A program made the position numbers and the translations under genes. Shown piece after piece: positions 7,996 to 15,227 of a stretch of DNA of 15,698 nucleotides. Under the pieces are notes generated by a model. That model was not told the DNA's origin, ran no database searches, and saw only the letters and a program-made list of their open reading frames with translations. This stretch comes from Eubacterium sp. (lineage in GTDB: Bacteria; Bacillota_A; Clostridia; Lachnospirales; Lachnospiraceae). The DNA lies in the NCBI GenBank assembly GCA_023663915.1, contig JAMPGN010000089.1:1-15698 (forward strand). The letters are read 5' to 3'. The first letter of the stretch is position 1; every line of letters starts with the position of its first letter.

Positions 7996-8024
7996 TTGAC
8001 GATCCATTGCGATTCACATATAAT
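7996..8024 (+). promoter_or_regulatory. strong sigma-A promoter of the PD-(D/E)XK gene
   Basis: TTGACG (7996-8001), a 17-base spacer and a perfect TATAAT (8019-8024) lie 44 bases before the ATG at 8069. This is the best promoter in the window and shows that the gene is transcribed independently of the surrounding polysaccharide genes. Confidence 0.85.
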
Positions 8025-8068
8025 GAAAGAAAAACGTTTGCTAAAACGTGCGCGAAGGGTGTGGATAT

Positions 8069-9040
8069 ATGGACGAAAAAATGAGGACACAGTGGCACTC
8101 GGCATTTTATGCCGCTACACGTCTTGAACTGAGGAGCAATGTGCAGGATTTGATATTTGAAGATGAATTTCTATTGAATACAAAGCCCTTGCAGGTGGAT
8201 CTGCTTGTGATCAAGAAGACGAATGCTGTAAAGATTCAGAATGAAATAGGGCGGCTTTTTGAAGGGCACAACCTGATCGAGTACAAATCGCCAGACGATT
8301 CGCTTGGCATAGACTGTTTTTTTAAAACATATGGATACGCATGTATTTATAAGGCATCTTCGGGGAAAGAGGACGGGATTACAGTTGATGACGTCACCAT
8401 TACCTTTATCCGATATTCCAAGCCGTACAAGCTTATAAAATGGCTGCAGGAAAATGAATATGGTATTGAAGAAAAATTTCCGGGAATATATTATATAAGT
8501 AAGAAGGGCGGCTTTAAAATACAGATCATTGTATCCAAATATATCAGTTCGCAGAATCATAGCTGGCTGGCATATTTGAAGCATGGTCTGCAGGAGGCGG
8601 AAGCCATAGCATTATTAAAAGAGGCGAAGGCACTCAGGAATCTGGCAGAGCATGAATATGCAGACTCTGTGCTGCAGGTAGCTGTACAGGCGAATCGGGC
8701 AGTCTTTAACAAAATCAAGGAGGAATCGGAAGATATGTGCGAGGCATTGAGAGAGCTGATGGCTCCGGAATTTGAACAGGCGATAGAAGAGACAGAAAAA
8801 AGGGTAACGGAAGAGGTCACAAAGAAAGTAACAAAAGAAGTGACAAGGGAAGTAACAAAAGAAGTAACGGAAGAAGTAACAAAAGAAGTAACGGAGAAAG
8901 GCATCAAAATATTTGTCATAGACGGCGTCGAGGAGGGCAGAACGGAGCAGGTCATCATAGATAAGCTCGTGAGGCTTTTCCATATTGATGAAAGCGCTGC
9001 GAGGGAATATTTTACCAGATATTCAACCGCGACAGTATAA
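8069..9040 (+). CDS. Rpn-like PD-(D/E)XK nuclease-family protein with KEVT repeats
   Basis: The 323-residue product belongs, by recollection, to a protein family abundant in Lachnospiraceae and related to Rpn/PD-(D/E)XK transposase-type nucleases. The likely active site is D44 (QVDLLVI) with E71-Y72-K73 (LIEYKSP), followed by LGIDCFFKTYGYACIYKA (79-96). A helical region with ADSVLQV and MCEALRELM (223-231) follows, then eight 4-residue VT[EK][EK] repeats (246-277) forming a charged coiled segment, and a short C-terminal module. ATG 8069 has GAAGGG at 8054-8059; the GTG at 8048 is less likely. It has its own promoter and terminator and lies between inverted repeats, so it looks like an inserted cargo gene rather than a polysaccharide gene. 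DNA cleavage is a family inference. The family is sometimes given unrelated metabolic names in databases; nothing here supports those. Confidence 0.75.
   Translation: MDEKMRTQWHSAFYAATRLELRSNVQDLIFEDEFLLNTKPLQVDLLVIKKTNAVKIQNEIGRLFEGHNLIEYKSPDDSLGIDCFFKTYGYACIYKASSGKEDGITVDDVTITFIRYSKPYKLIKWLQENEYGIEEKFPGIYYISKKGGFKIQIIVSKYISSQNHSWLAYLKHGLQEAEAIALLKEAKALRNLAEHEYADSVLQVAVQANRAVFNKIKEESEDMCEALRELMAPEFEQAIEETEKRVTEEVTKKVTKEVTREVTKEVTEEVTKEVTEKGIKIFVIDGVEEGRTEQVIIDKLVRLFHIDESAAREYFTRYSTATV
8804..8899 (+). repeat. eight 12-base coding tandem repeats
   Basis: Eight imperfect copies of a 12-base unit (consensus GTAACAAAAGAA) encode residues 246-277 as repeated V-T-K-E. The unit keeps the reading frame, so copy number can vary without breaking the gene. 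The amino acid pattern predicts a highly charged helix. Confidence 0.9.
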
Positions 9041-9075
9041 CTGATATGGCGAAACCGATTAAATAATGATTTGAG

Positions 9076-9133
9076 AAAACTTGATGTAAAGTATGAAATT
9101 GTCAATATAAATTCATATTTTGCATCAAGTTTT
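9076..9133 (+). terminator. long AU-rich hairpin terminator after the PD-(D/E)XK gene
   Basis: AAAACTTGATG (9076-9086) pairs perfectly with CATCAAGTTTT (9123-9133). The inner bases continue to pair imperfectly down to a loop near 9103-9106, giving an almost fully palindromic 58-base element. The sequence after it is TATTTTATATATT. It begins 36 bases after the stop codon. Its left arm contains the right copy of the 22-bp inverted repeat, so it may be a mobile-element end as well as a terminator. Confidence 0.75.
9084..9105 (-). repeat. right copy of 22-bp inverted repeat
   Basis: Exact reverse complement of 7814-7835. It lies inside the hairpin at 9076-9133 downstream of the PD-(D/E)XK gene. 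Confidence 0.85.
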
Positions 9134-9158
9134 TATTTTATATATTTAGAAAATTACT

Positions 9159-9298
9159 CCAAAGTGTGGAAGAATGCGGAGCATTCTTCTCAAGATAATT
9201 TGCGAAGCAAATTTTCTTGTGTAATAGGAAATTCCGCCAAAGAGTGGAAGAATGCGAAGCATTCTTCTCAAGATAATTTGCGAAGCAAATTTTCTTGT
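9159..9298 (+). repeat. two 62-bp direct repeats, each a double GAA-loop hairpin
   Basis: The copies at 9159-9220 and 9237-9298 differ at only two of 62 positions, with a 78-base period. Each contains GAAGAATGC-GAA-GCATTCTTC (GGA loop in copy one) and then CAAGA-T-AATTTGC-GAA-GCAAATT-T-TCTTG, a 12-bp stem with one mismatch. Both hairpins close with the GCGAAGC-type triloop known to be unusually stable in DNA. They occupy the leader of the next gene and end 18 bases before its ATG. Too few copies, and no spacers, for a CRISPR array. Confidence 0.9.
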
Positions 9299-9316
9299 AG
9301 GAAAGGAGAGATTTGT

Positions 9317-11671
9317 ATGACAAATATTCTGGAAACGCTTTCATCAGAGCATAAATTATGTACCGGTTGCGGCGCATGCCGCAATATCTGTCCTGTGGAC
9401 GCCATTACGATGTGCGCAGACCGCGAGGGCTTTATGCATCCCAAGGTGGAATCGGAGAGATGTGTCGATTGTGGGTTATGTGAAAAAAATTGTCCGGTAT
9501 TACATCCCAAATATGCAAATCTGAAGAAACCAGAATGCTATGCAATGATGGCGGCAGATGAAGAACGATGGACAAGCGCAAGCGGAGGGTTTGTTCCCTT
9601 AGTGGCAAGATGGATCCTAAAGAAAGGCGGAGTCGTATATGGAGCAGCGTGGGATCAGGAATGGAACGTGTGTCATATAGAGATTGAAGATGAGGCGGAA
9701 TTATATAAAATAAAAGGCTCCAAATATTTGCAGGGGAGCGTTGGGAAGACCTATCGGTCGGCAAAGAAAAAATTACAGGACGGAAAATGGGTGTTATTTA
9801 CGGGATTACCTTGTCAGATTGCGGGATTGTACAGCGTACTGGGGAAAATGAATACAGAGAAGCTGGTCACAATAGATATTTTGTGTCATGGCGCTCCATC
9901 CCACAAAGTATTCAGAAAATATATAGAAGAAAATTATGATCTCGAAACATTGGAACGGTTTGAATTTAGGGATAAATCCGTCTTTGGATGGTCATCAACG
10001 ATTAATTGCTACTTCACAGATGGAAAGGAAACACATATAACGGGACAGGAAGACAGCTATTATAGGGCATTCCTGCCCTGTATGATCATGCGTCCATCTT
10101 GTGGACAGTGCGCTTTTTCCAGACTGCCGAGGCAGGGAGATCTTACGGCGGGCGATTTCTGGGGTGTGGAGCGAACAGAACCAAAATGGAACGACAAAAA
10201 GGGAACTTCAGCAATCCTTGTGAATAATAAAAAGGGCAAAAAAGTTTTGAACGCGTTGTCATCGCAGATGAAGCTTTTAGAGCCGGTATCCATGGAGGCG
10301 ATCACACATATCAATAAAACGGTGGAGCAGCCTTTTAAAAGTCATTCCGGAAGAAAACACTTCTTTAGCAGTATGGACATAAAGCTCTTTAACGAGCTGG
10401 TAGAATGCGCCTTGTCGCACAAGTATGATATCGGCATAGCAGGTTTATGGTATGGGATCAATTATGGCTCTATTCTGACCTATTACGCATTATACAATGT
10501 TGTGCGGAGCTTAGGGTACGATGCCGTAATGCTTCCGAAACCGAACAGTCTGTGGGAAGAACGTTTCAACAGTCCGGATACCATAGCGCAGAAGTTTATA
10601 TGGAAACATTGCAATGTGTTCCTGCCATATCCGACGCAGAATGATTATTATTTTGCCAATGACAGCTGCAGAGATTTTCTTTTGGGCTCGGATGTTATCT
10701 GGAATTATGAAATTTGCGGCAGACAAAGCGATATGTTTTTCTTTCTCGACTGGGTGGAGAACGGGCATAAGAAAATAGCCTATGCCGCTTCTTTCGGCAA
10801 TGGCACATGGGGACCAGAGGCATATGAGCAGTCGGCATCCTATTATTTAAAAAAGTTTGATGCTATCTCCATAAGAGAACGTGAGATGATAGAACCGGCA
10901 CGGGAAAAAATTGGAAGAAATGACATCGTGAATGTTCTGGATCCGGTTTTTTTATGTCCGGTGCAATTGTATGATGAGGTCATACAAGATATCAAAAGAG
11001 AGAATAGAACGCCTTTTGTATTTGCATATATTTTGAGACATGGTCATCCAGAAGATAATAAGCGTCTATTGGAATTGGTCAGAAAGCTTTGCCACCTGGA
11101 AGCCTTTATTTGTGCAAATCCAAATGAATACGACAAAATGAAGAAAGCGTATGGGGAAGATGTGCTTCCTGTTCTGTCTGTAGAAGAGTGGATTTATTTT
11201 ATGAAAAATGCCGCTTTTTATCTGGGAGACAGTTATCATGGTCTTTGTTTCAGTCTTATATTCCATAAGCAGTTTATCATTGTCTACAGACCGGCAAAGG
11301 TGAATGCTTCAAATGAAAGATTCAAAAGCTTATTAAGGATTGTCGGTCTTGAGGAAAGGCTGCTGGAGGATGAGACGGTCGATCTGCAGAAGGCAGCGGA
11401 ATTGATCCAGAAGCCGATCGATTGGGAGGCAGTAGACGAAAGACTAGATCAGGCGCGGACATTTTCTTATCAGTGGCTGAAAAATGCGTTGGAGGAACAG
11501 ACGGGGAATCGATATACAGTTGAAGAGATCATAAAGGATAAGGAAAACAGAAAGCTGTTTCAAATGTATAACGAGCTGCATAAGAAAAATAGTATGCTCT
11601 TTAAGGAACTGGAAGAAATAAAGCAGCAGATCACTGAAATGCGTGCAGAACATCGGTTTAGGAAAAGATAG
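9317..11671 (+). CDS. fused ferredoxin/FrhB-like reductase and polysaccharide pyruvyl transferase
   Basis: The 784-residue product joins two enzymes often encoded separately in polysaccharide loci. Residues 1-65 carry two 4Fe-4S motifs (C15, C18, C21, C25 and C49, C52, C55, C59). Residues about 70-345 match the coenzyme F420 hydrogenase/dehydrogenase beta-subunit (FrhB-like) fold, with LPCQIAGLY (164-172) and further cysteines C255, C262, C265. Residues about 368-700 match polysaccharide pyruvyl transferase (WcaK/CsaB type): IAGLWYGINYGSILTYY (374-390), GSDVIWNYE, DPVFL and the hallmark DSYHG (638-642). A coiled-coil tail (about 745-780) ends it. The start is ATG 9317, with GGAG at 9305-9308; upstream in-frame codons run through the hairpin repeats and are not coding. 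The pyruvyl half would add pyruvate ketal to a glycan; the redox half's substrate is unknown, and F420 itself need not be involved. Confidence 0.85.
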   Translation: MTNILETLSSEHKLCTGCGACRNICPVDAITMCADREGFMHPKVESERCVDCGLCEKNCPVLHPKYANLKKPECYAMMAADEERWTSASGGFVPLVARWILKKGGVVYGAAWDQEWNVCHIEIEDEAELYKIKGSKYLQGSVGKTYRSAKKKLQDGKWVLFTGLPCQIAGLYSVLGKMNTEKLVTIDILCHGAPSHKVFRKYIEENYDLETLERFEFRDKSVFGWSSTINCYFTDGKETHITGQEDSYYRAFLPCMIMRPSCGQCAFSRLPRQGDLTAGDFWGVERTEPKWNDKKGTSAILVNNKKGKKVLNALSSQMKLLEPVSMEAITHINKTVEQPFKSHSGRKHFFSSMDIKLFNELVECALSHKYDIGIAGLWYGINYGSILTYYALYNVVRSLGYDAVMLPKPNSLWEERFNSPDTIAQKFIWKHCNVFLPYPTQNDYYFANDSCRDFLLGSDVIWNYEICGRQSDMFFFLDWVENGHKKIAYAASFGNGTWGPEAYEQSASYYLKKFDAISIREREMIEPAREKIGRNDIVNVLDPVFLCPVQLYDEVIQDIKRENRTPFVFAYILRHGHPEDNKRLLELVRKLCHLEAFICANPNEYDKMKKAYGEDVLPVLSVEEWIYFMKNAAFYLGDSYHGLCFSLIFHKQFIIVYRPAKVNASNERFKSLLRIVGLEERLLEDETVDLQKAAELIQKPIDWEAVDERLDQARTFSYQWLKNALEEQTGNRYTVEEIIKDKENRKLFQMYNELHKKNSMLFKELEEIKQQITEMRAEHRFRKR

Positions 11672-11692
11672 AGAAGGGAAAAGGGCGGCGAA

Positions 11693-12787
11693 ATGTTTTT
11701 GATCAGTATAGCAATGTTTTTGATCGCTCCGTTTACGGCATGGAAAATCCATAGCAGGGTACAGGGATATAAGGGACAAAAAAGCATCGGTATGTTTATT
11801 GCATATTTTATCCTATTAAACGCCTGTACATTTGCTGTATCCGAATACCGGGGCATAGATATGCGTCAATGGAATCCATTTACCACGACGATGTCATACC
11901 GGATAAAATATATATCCTTCAGCACTTTTCTGGGTGTGGTCTCAGCAGGGGTATTGCACAGCCTCTCAAGCAGGGGCATGACCTTAGAGGAAATGATTCG
12001 CTATTCCACAAAATTTTTTCATGACATGAAGAAATATTTTCCCTATGCCGTCCGCGCTGCCAAGGCGGATTTAAAGGCAGAAGTGAGCAACTCCCTATTG
12101 GACTGGCTGTGGTGGCTGATCGAACCGTTTTGCATGATGTTGATTTACACGGTTATGTTTGGCATTGTATTTGATGCGGCGGAACCGTATTTTCCGGTCT
12201 TTATTTTTATCGGTATTACCATGTGGAGTTTTTTTACCAGAGGAGTTACGGGCAGTGTGGAAATGGTACGCGCCAACAGGGAAATTGTTACAAGAATCTA
12301 TCTGCCGAAATATATTCTGCTATTTTCAAAGCTTATGGTGAACGGATTTAAGATGCTGGTATCTTTTGCGGTGATTGCGGTTATGCTGGTTGTATTTCAC
12401 GTTAGGATAACAGGCAATGTGTTGTATTTCTTACCGATTCTGCTGGTTCTTTTCCTGCTGACTTTTGGCGTGGGAAGTATACTCATGCATTATGGCGTGT
12501 ATGTGAATGATTTATCTTATATTACGGGGATCCTGCTTACCATGATGATGTATCTGACGGGCACATTTTATGCGGTAGCGAAGCAGATACCGGCGCCCTT
12601 CGGATCGGTACTGGAACGGGCGAATCCGGTCGCGTTTCTGATTGCTGAGATGAGAAATGTGGTACTTTATGGGCAGGCGCCCGACTGGAAGCTTTTGCTG
12701 ATCTGGTGCGGGGCGTCCATTCTTTTGATCTGGATCGGGGTGGTTACCATCTACCGAAATGAAAATGCTTATGTGAAGGTGATATAG
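11693..12787 (+). CDS. ABC-2 type polysaccharide export permease with N-terminal extension
   Basis: This is the membrane subunit of an ABC exporter for lipid-linked polysaccharide (Wzm/TagG type). Residues about 100-364 look like a normal permease of some 260 residues: the entry segment KKYFPYAVRAAKADLKAEV, six membrane helices and the late ANPVAFLIAEMRNVVLYG region. Residues 1-100 are an extra piece with three hydrophobic segments (about 1-17, 33-50, 74-91) not usual for this family. No internal ATG near residues 96-101 has a well-spaced ribosome site, while AAGGG precedes ATG 11693 at good distance, so the long form is favoured. The stop abuts the ATG of the ATPase gene without a gap, indicating a coupled pair. 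It follows the pyruvyltransferase by 21 bases. Confidence 0.88.
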   Translation: MFLISIAMFLIAPFTAWKIHSRVQGYKGQKSIGMFIAYFILLNACTFAVSEYRGIDMRQWNPFTTTMSYRIKYISFSTFLGVVSAGVLHSLSSRGMTLEEMIRYSTKFFHDMKKYFPYAVRAAKADLKAEVSNSLLDWLWWLIEPFCMMLIYTVMFGIVFDAAEPYFPVFIFIGITMWSFFTRGVTGSVEMVRANREIVTRIYLPKYILLFSKLMVNGFKMLVSFAVIAVMLVVFHVRITGNVLYFLPILLVLFLLTFGVGSILMHYGVYVNDLSYITGILLTMMMYLTGTFYAVAKQIPAPFGSVLERANPVAFLIAEMRNVVLYGQAPDWKLLLIWCGASILLIWIGVVTIYRNENAYVKVI

Positions 12788-13534
12788 ATGCAGAATAAGG
12801 GCAATGCGATCGAGTTACATGACGTATGTATCAACTACAGTATTATGCAGAACATATCGATCCGCAAGACTTTTTTACATAAAAAGAAGAAAAACGAGGT
12901 GTTTGAGGCGGTAAAGCATGTATCGTTTGCTGTGCGTGAGGGAGATATCCTGGGGATCATCGGCAAAAACGGCAGTGGGAAATCCACGCTGCTGAAATCC
13001 ATTGCGGGTGTATTTTCACCGAATTCTGGCATCATAGATCTGAAAGGACATTCCGTATCGCTCATGTCGCTGGGCGTAGGGTTTAAGGATTTGCTTTCTG
13101 GACGTGAAAATATTATTCTGTCGGGTATGCTGCTTGGATTTTCGGAGAAAGAGATTGCGGAAAAATCACAGGCAATTATCGAGTTTGCGGAAATTGGAGA
13201 TTTTATCGACAGACCAGTGCGGACGTATTCCAGCGGTATGTACTCCAAACTTGCCTTTGCCATTACGGCGATGTTGGAGACGGATATCATGCTTGTGGAC
13301 GAGGTGTTGAGCGTCGGGGACGAGCAGTTTAGGCGCAAGAGTCTGGCGAAAATGAAAGAGCTGATCAATGACAGAAGGCGGACGGTGCTGATTGTCTCAC
13401 ATAGTATTCCGACGCTACAAGAACTGTGCCATCAGGTGTTATGGCTGCATGACGGGGAGGTCAGGGAGCTGGGAGATACGCATGAGGTGCTGGGGCATTA
13501 TGAGACGTACATGATGGGATATCCTATGCAATAA
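12788..13534 (+). CDS. ABC transporter ATPase for polysaccharide export (Wzt/TagH type)
   Basis: The 248-residue product energises export with the preceding permease. It shows Walker A GKNGSGKST (59-67), the signature YSSGM (147-151), Walker B IMLVDE (167-172) and the switch His205 in IVSHS. The N-terminal HKKKKNEVFEAVKHVSF segment is typical of the polysaccharide-export subfamily. The protein ends soon after the nucleotide-binding domain. It lacks the C-terminal carbohydrate-binding domain of Wzt proteins that recognise a capped O-antigen chain end, so export is probably not cap-dependent (family inference). AAGGTGA at the end of the permease gene provides the ribosome site. Confidence 0.93.
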   Translation: MQNKGNAIELHDVCINYSIMQNISIRKTFLHKKKKNEVFEAVKHVSFAVREGDILGIIGKNGSGKSTLLKSIAGVFSPNSGIIDLKGHSVSLMSLGVGFKDLLSGRENIILSGMLLGFSEKEIAEKSQAIIEFAEIGDFIDRPVRTYSSGMYSKLAFAITAMLETDIMLVDEVLSVGDEQFRRKSLAKMKELINDRRRTVLIVSHSIPTLQELCHQVLWLHDGEVRELGDTHEVLGHYETYMMGYPMQ

Positions 13535-13548
13535 AAAGCCAGCGCTTC

Positions 13549-13577
13549 TTTACACGCTCCGGTTTAAATGTTAGAAT
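13549..13577 (+). promoter_or_regulatory. sigma-A promoter of the AAA/PD-(D/E)XK gene
   Basis: TTTACA (13549-13554), a 17-base spacer and TAGAAT (13572-13577) each match 5 of 6 consensus bases. They lie between the ABC operon and the next gene, so that gene can be expressed on its own. Confidence 0.75.
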
Positions 13578-13604
13578 AAACTGCATAAAGAGGGGCCGGC
13601 AGCT

Positions 13605-13619
13605 GGTCGGGCGCCGATC
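13605..13619 (+). promoter_or_regulatory. GC-rich hairpin in the leader of the AAA gene
   Basis: GGTCGG-GCG-CCGATC forms a 6-bp stem (one G-T pair) with a 3-base loop, just upstream of the GGAGG site at 13627-13631. There is no following T run, so it is not a terminator. It may influence translation or mRNA stability. Confidence 0.4.
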
Positions 13620-13637
13620 CTCTCATGGAGGAAGCAT

Positions 13638-15227
13638 ATGCGGTATTTTAATACGGAAGGGCGCTGTAAACCGGACGAACATTATATGGTGTGTCTCGAT
13701 GACAGGCTGGATCAAATAAAGCGGCTGTATATAGACAGTGGAAAATATTTTATGATAAATCGGGGCAGACAGTATGGCAAGACGACTACTCTGCGGGCGT
13801 TGGCGGAGTATCTCAAGGATGATTATATGGTCGTTTCCATGGATTTTCAAGGAATTGGTGCAGAAGAATTTATTGATGCACAGATCTTCGTTCATGCTTT
13901 TGCGAGTGAATTTATGGACGCGGCTGCAGGAACTGGACGGGAAGACATGCGGGAGCTGCTGCAGCCGTTGGAGGATTTTGTGGATTGCGCAGCGGACAAA
14001 AGTCTGCGGGAACTGTTTACGCGGCTGAGCCGGATATGCGCTGCGTCAGAGGCGCCGGTTATATTAATGATTGATGAAGTTGACAGTGCCTCAAACAATC
14101 AAGTGTTTATTGATTTTCTCGCACAGCTTAGGAAGTATTACCTTAACAGGGAGAACTGTGCCATTTTTCATTCTGTCGTGCTTGCGGGTGTATATGATAT
14201 TAAGAACCTAAAATTAGAAATCAGACCGGATGCAGAGCACCGATATAATAGTCCGTGGAATGTGGTGGCAAACTTTGATCTTGAAATGGCTTTCTCACAA
14301 AAGCAGATCGCAACAATGTTACAGGAGTATGAGTCAGACCATCATACTGGACAAAATATGGCGGAGGTCGCGGAAGAAATCTATCAGTATACAGCAGGAT
14401 ATCCTTATCTGGTATCGGTACTTTGCAAGCTTATGGACGAAAAACTGCCGATGCAGACAATTTTTGCGGAGCATATGGAGGTCTGGACGCGGAGAGGAGT
14501 TGTGGAAGCGGTAAAGTTGTTGTTGAATGAACCGTTTTCGCTTTTCCAAAGCATGATCAGACAGTTAAGTGAGTACCCTGAATTGAAGCAGATGCTGAAC
14601 GCCCTTTTGTTTCAAGGGAAAAGAATCACTTTTAATACGGACAATCCGGTCATTGAATTGGCGTTTATGTTCGGATACATTGTGAACAGGGCAGGCAGCA
14701 TTCAGGTGGCAAATAGAATATTTGAGATGCGTCTGTATGGATATTTTCTTTCGGAGGAAGAACTTACCAATGCGATATATGACGAGGCGCAGGGGAATAA
14801 AAGTATATATATCCACGGCGGGCGGCTTGACATGAGACTGGTACTCGAAAAATTCGTCCAGCATTTCAATGAGATCTACGGTGACAATGACGAAAAATTC
14901 ATCGAAACCTACGGACGTAAATTTTTCCTGCTGTATCTGAAGCCGATTATCAACGGAATCGGTAATTATTATATTGAGGCGCAGACGCGGGACGCAAGAA
15001 GAACAGATGTTATTGTAGACTATCAGGGCGAGCAGTTCATCGTGGAACTGAAAATATGGCATGGGAATGAGTATCATGAACGGGGTGAGCAGCAGCTTGC
15101 CGGATATTTGGATTACTACCACCAGAAGAAGGGATATCTGCTCAGTTTTAATTTCAATCAGCACAAAGAAACAGGCGTGAAGGAACTGCAGATCGGTGAC
15201 AAGTGTATCGTGGAAGCGGTGGTGTAA
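13638..15227 (+). CDS. AAA ATPase with C-terminal PD-(D/E)XK nuclease domain
   Basis: The 529-residue product has an N-terminal P-loop domain and a C-terminal nuclease-like domain, the arrangement of AAA-ATPase-like/PDDEXK_9 proteins. The nucleotide site is INRGRQYGKTT (40-50), a family variant of Walker A in which Arg replaces the first Gly. Walker B is ILMIDEVD (142-149). The YTAGYPYLVSVLC segment (251-263) is typical of the helical lid. The nuclease motif is D457 (RRTDVIVDY) with E470-L-K472 (FIVELK) and a following QLAGYLDYY (486-494). All catalytic residues appear intact. GGAGG (13627-13631) is six bases before the ATG. It has its own promoter and no link to sugar metabolism. Function is unproven; a role in mobile elements or defence is speculation. 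Confidence 0.85.
   Translation: MRYFNTEGRCKPDEHYMVCLDDRLDQIKRLYIDSGKYFMINRGRQYGKTTTLRALAEYLKDDYMVVSMDFQGIGAEEFIDAQIFVHAFASEFMDAAAGTGREDMRELLQPLEDFVDCAADKSLRELFTRLSRICAASEAPVILMIDEVDSASNNQVFIDFLAQLRKYYLNRENCAIFHSVVLAGVYDIKNLKLEIRPDAEHRYNSPWNVVANFDLEMAFSQKQIATMLQEYESDHHTGQNMAEVAEEIYQYTAGYPYLVSVLCKLMDEKLPMQTIFAEHMEVWTRRGVVEAVKLLLNEPFSLFQSMIRQLSEYPELKQMLNALLFQGKRITFNTDNPVIELAFMFGYIVNRAGSIQVANRIFEMRLYGYFLSEEELTNAIYDEAQGNKSIYIHGGRLDMRLVLEKFVQHFNEIYGDNDEKFIETYGRKFFLLYLKPIINGIGNYYIEAQTRDARRTDVIVDYQGEQFIVELKIWHGNEYHERGEQQLAGYLDYYHQKKGYLLSFNFNQHKETGVKELQIGDKCIVEAVV

Larger units (their letters stand above)
7714..8068. other. 355-base non-coding region before the PD-(D/E)XK gene
   Basis: It holds, in order, the mini-hairpins (7721-7756), the left copy of a 22-bp inverted repeat (7814-7835), an AT-rich stretch with no clear structure (about 7860-7990) and a strong promoter (7996-8024). 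A 78-codon open frame at 7763-7999 has no ribosome site and no recognisable content and is not called. A possible extra promoter is TTGACA (7814-7819) with TAGTAT (7836-7841), 16 bases apart. Confidence 0.7.

Noticed and set aside
7763..7999. Small plus-strand gene between the acyltransferase and the PD-(D/E)XK gene
   Set aside because: No ribosome site, cysteine-rich random-looking translation, and it overlaps the inverted repeat and promoter.
8069..9040. Metabolic dehydrogenase annotation for the PD-(D/E)XK gene
   Set aside because: No nucleotide-binding fold or dehydrogenase motif is visible; the D...ExK pattern and repeats fit the nuclease-like family.
8557..9105. Minus-strand serine/threonine-rich open frame
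   Set aside because: Its repeats are the antisense reading of the KEVT repeats in the plus-strand gene; no independent start signals.
9134..9160. Promoter for the pyruvyltransferase gene
   Set aside because: TATATT at 9141 pairs only with TTGCAT at 15 bases inside the terminator hairpin; too weak in AT-rich DNA to call.
9159..9298. CRISPR array
   Set aside because: Only two copies, repeat units longer than typical, no unique spacers of regular size and no cas genes.
9071..9316. N-terminal extension of the pyruvyltransferase fusion
   Set aside because: The frame stays open only because the terminator hairpin and 62-bp repeats happen to lack stops; it begins at a TTG inside the terminator, and ATG 9317 has a proper ribosome site.
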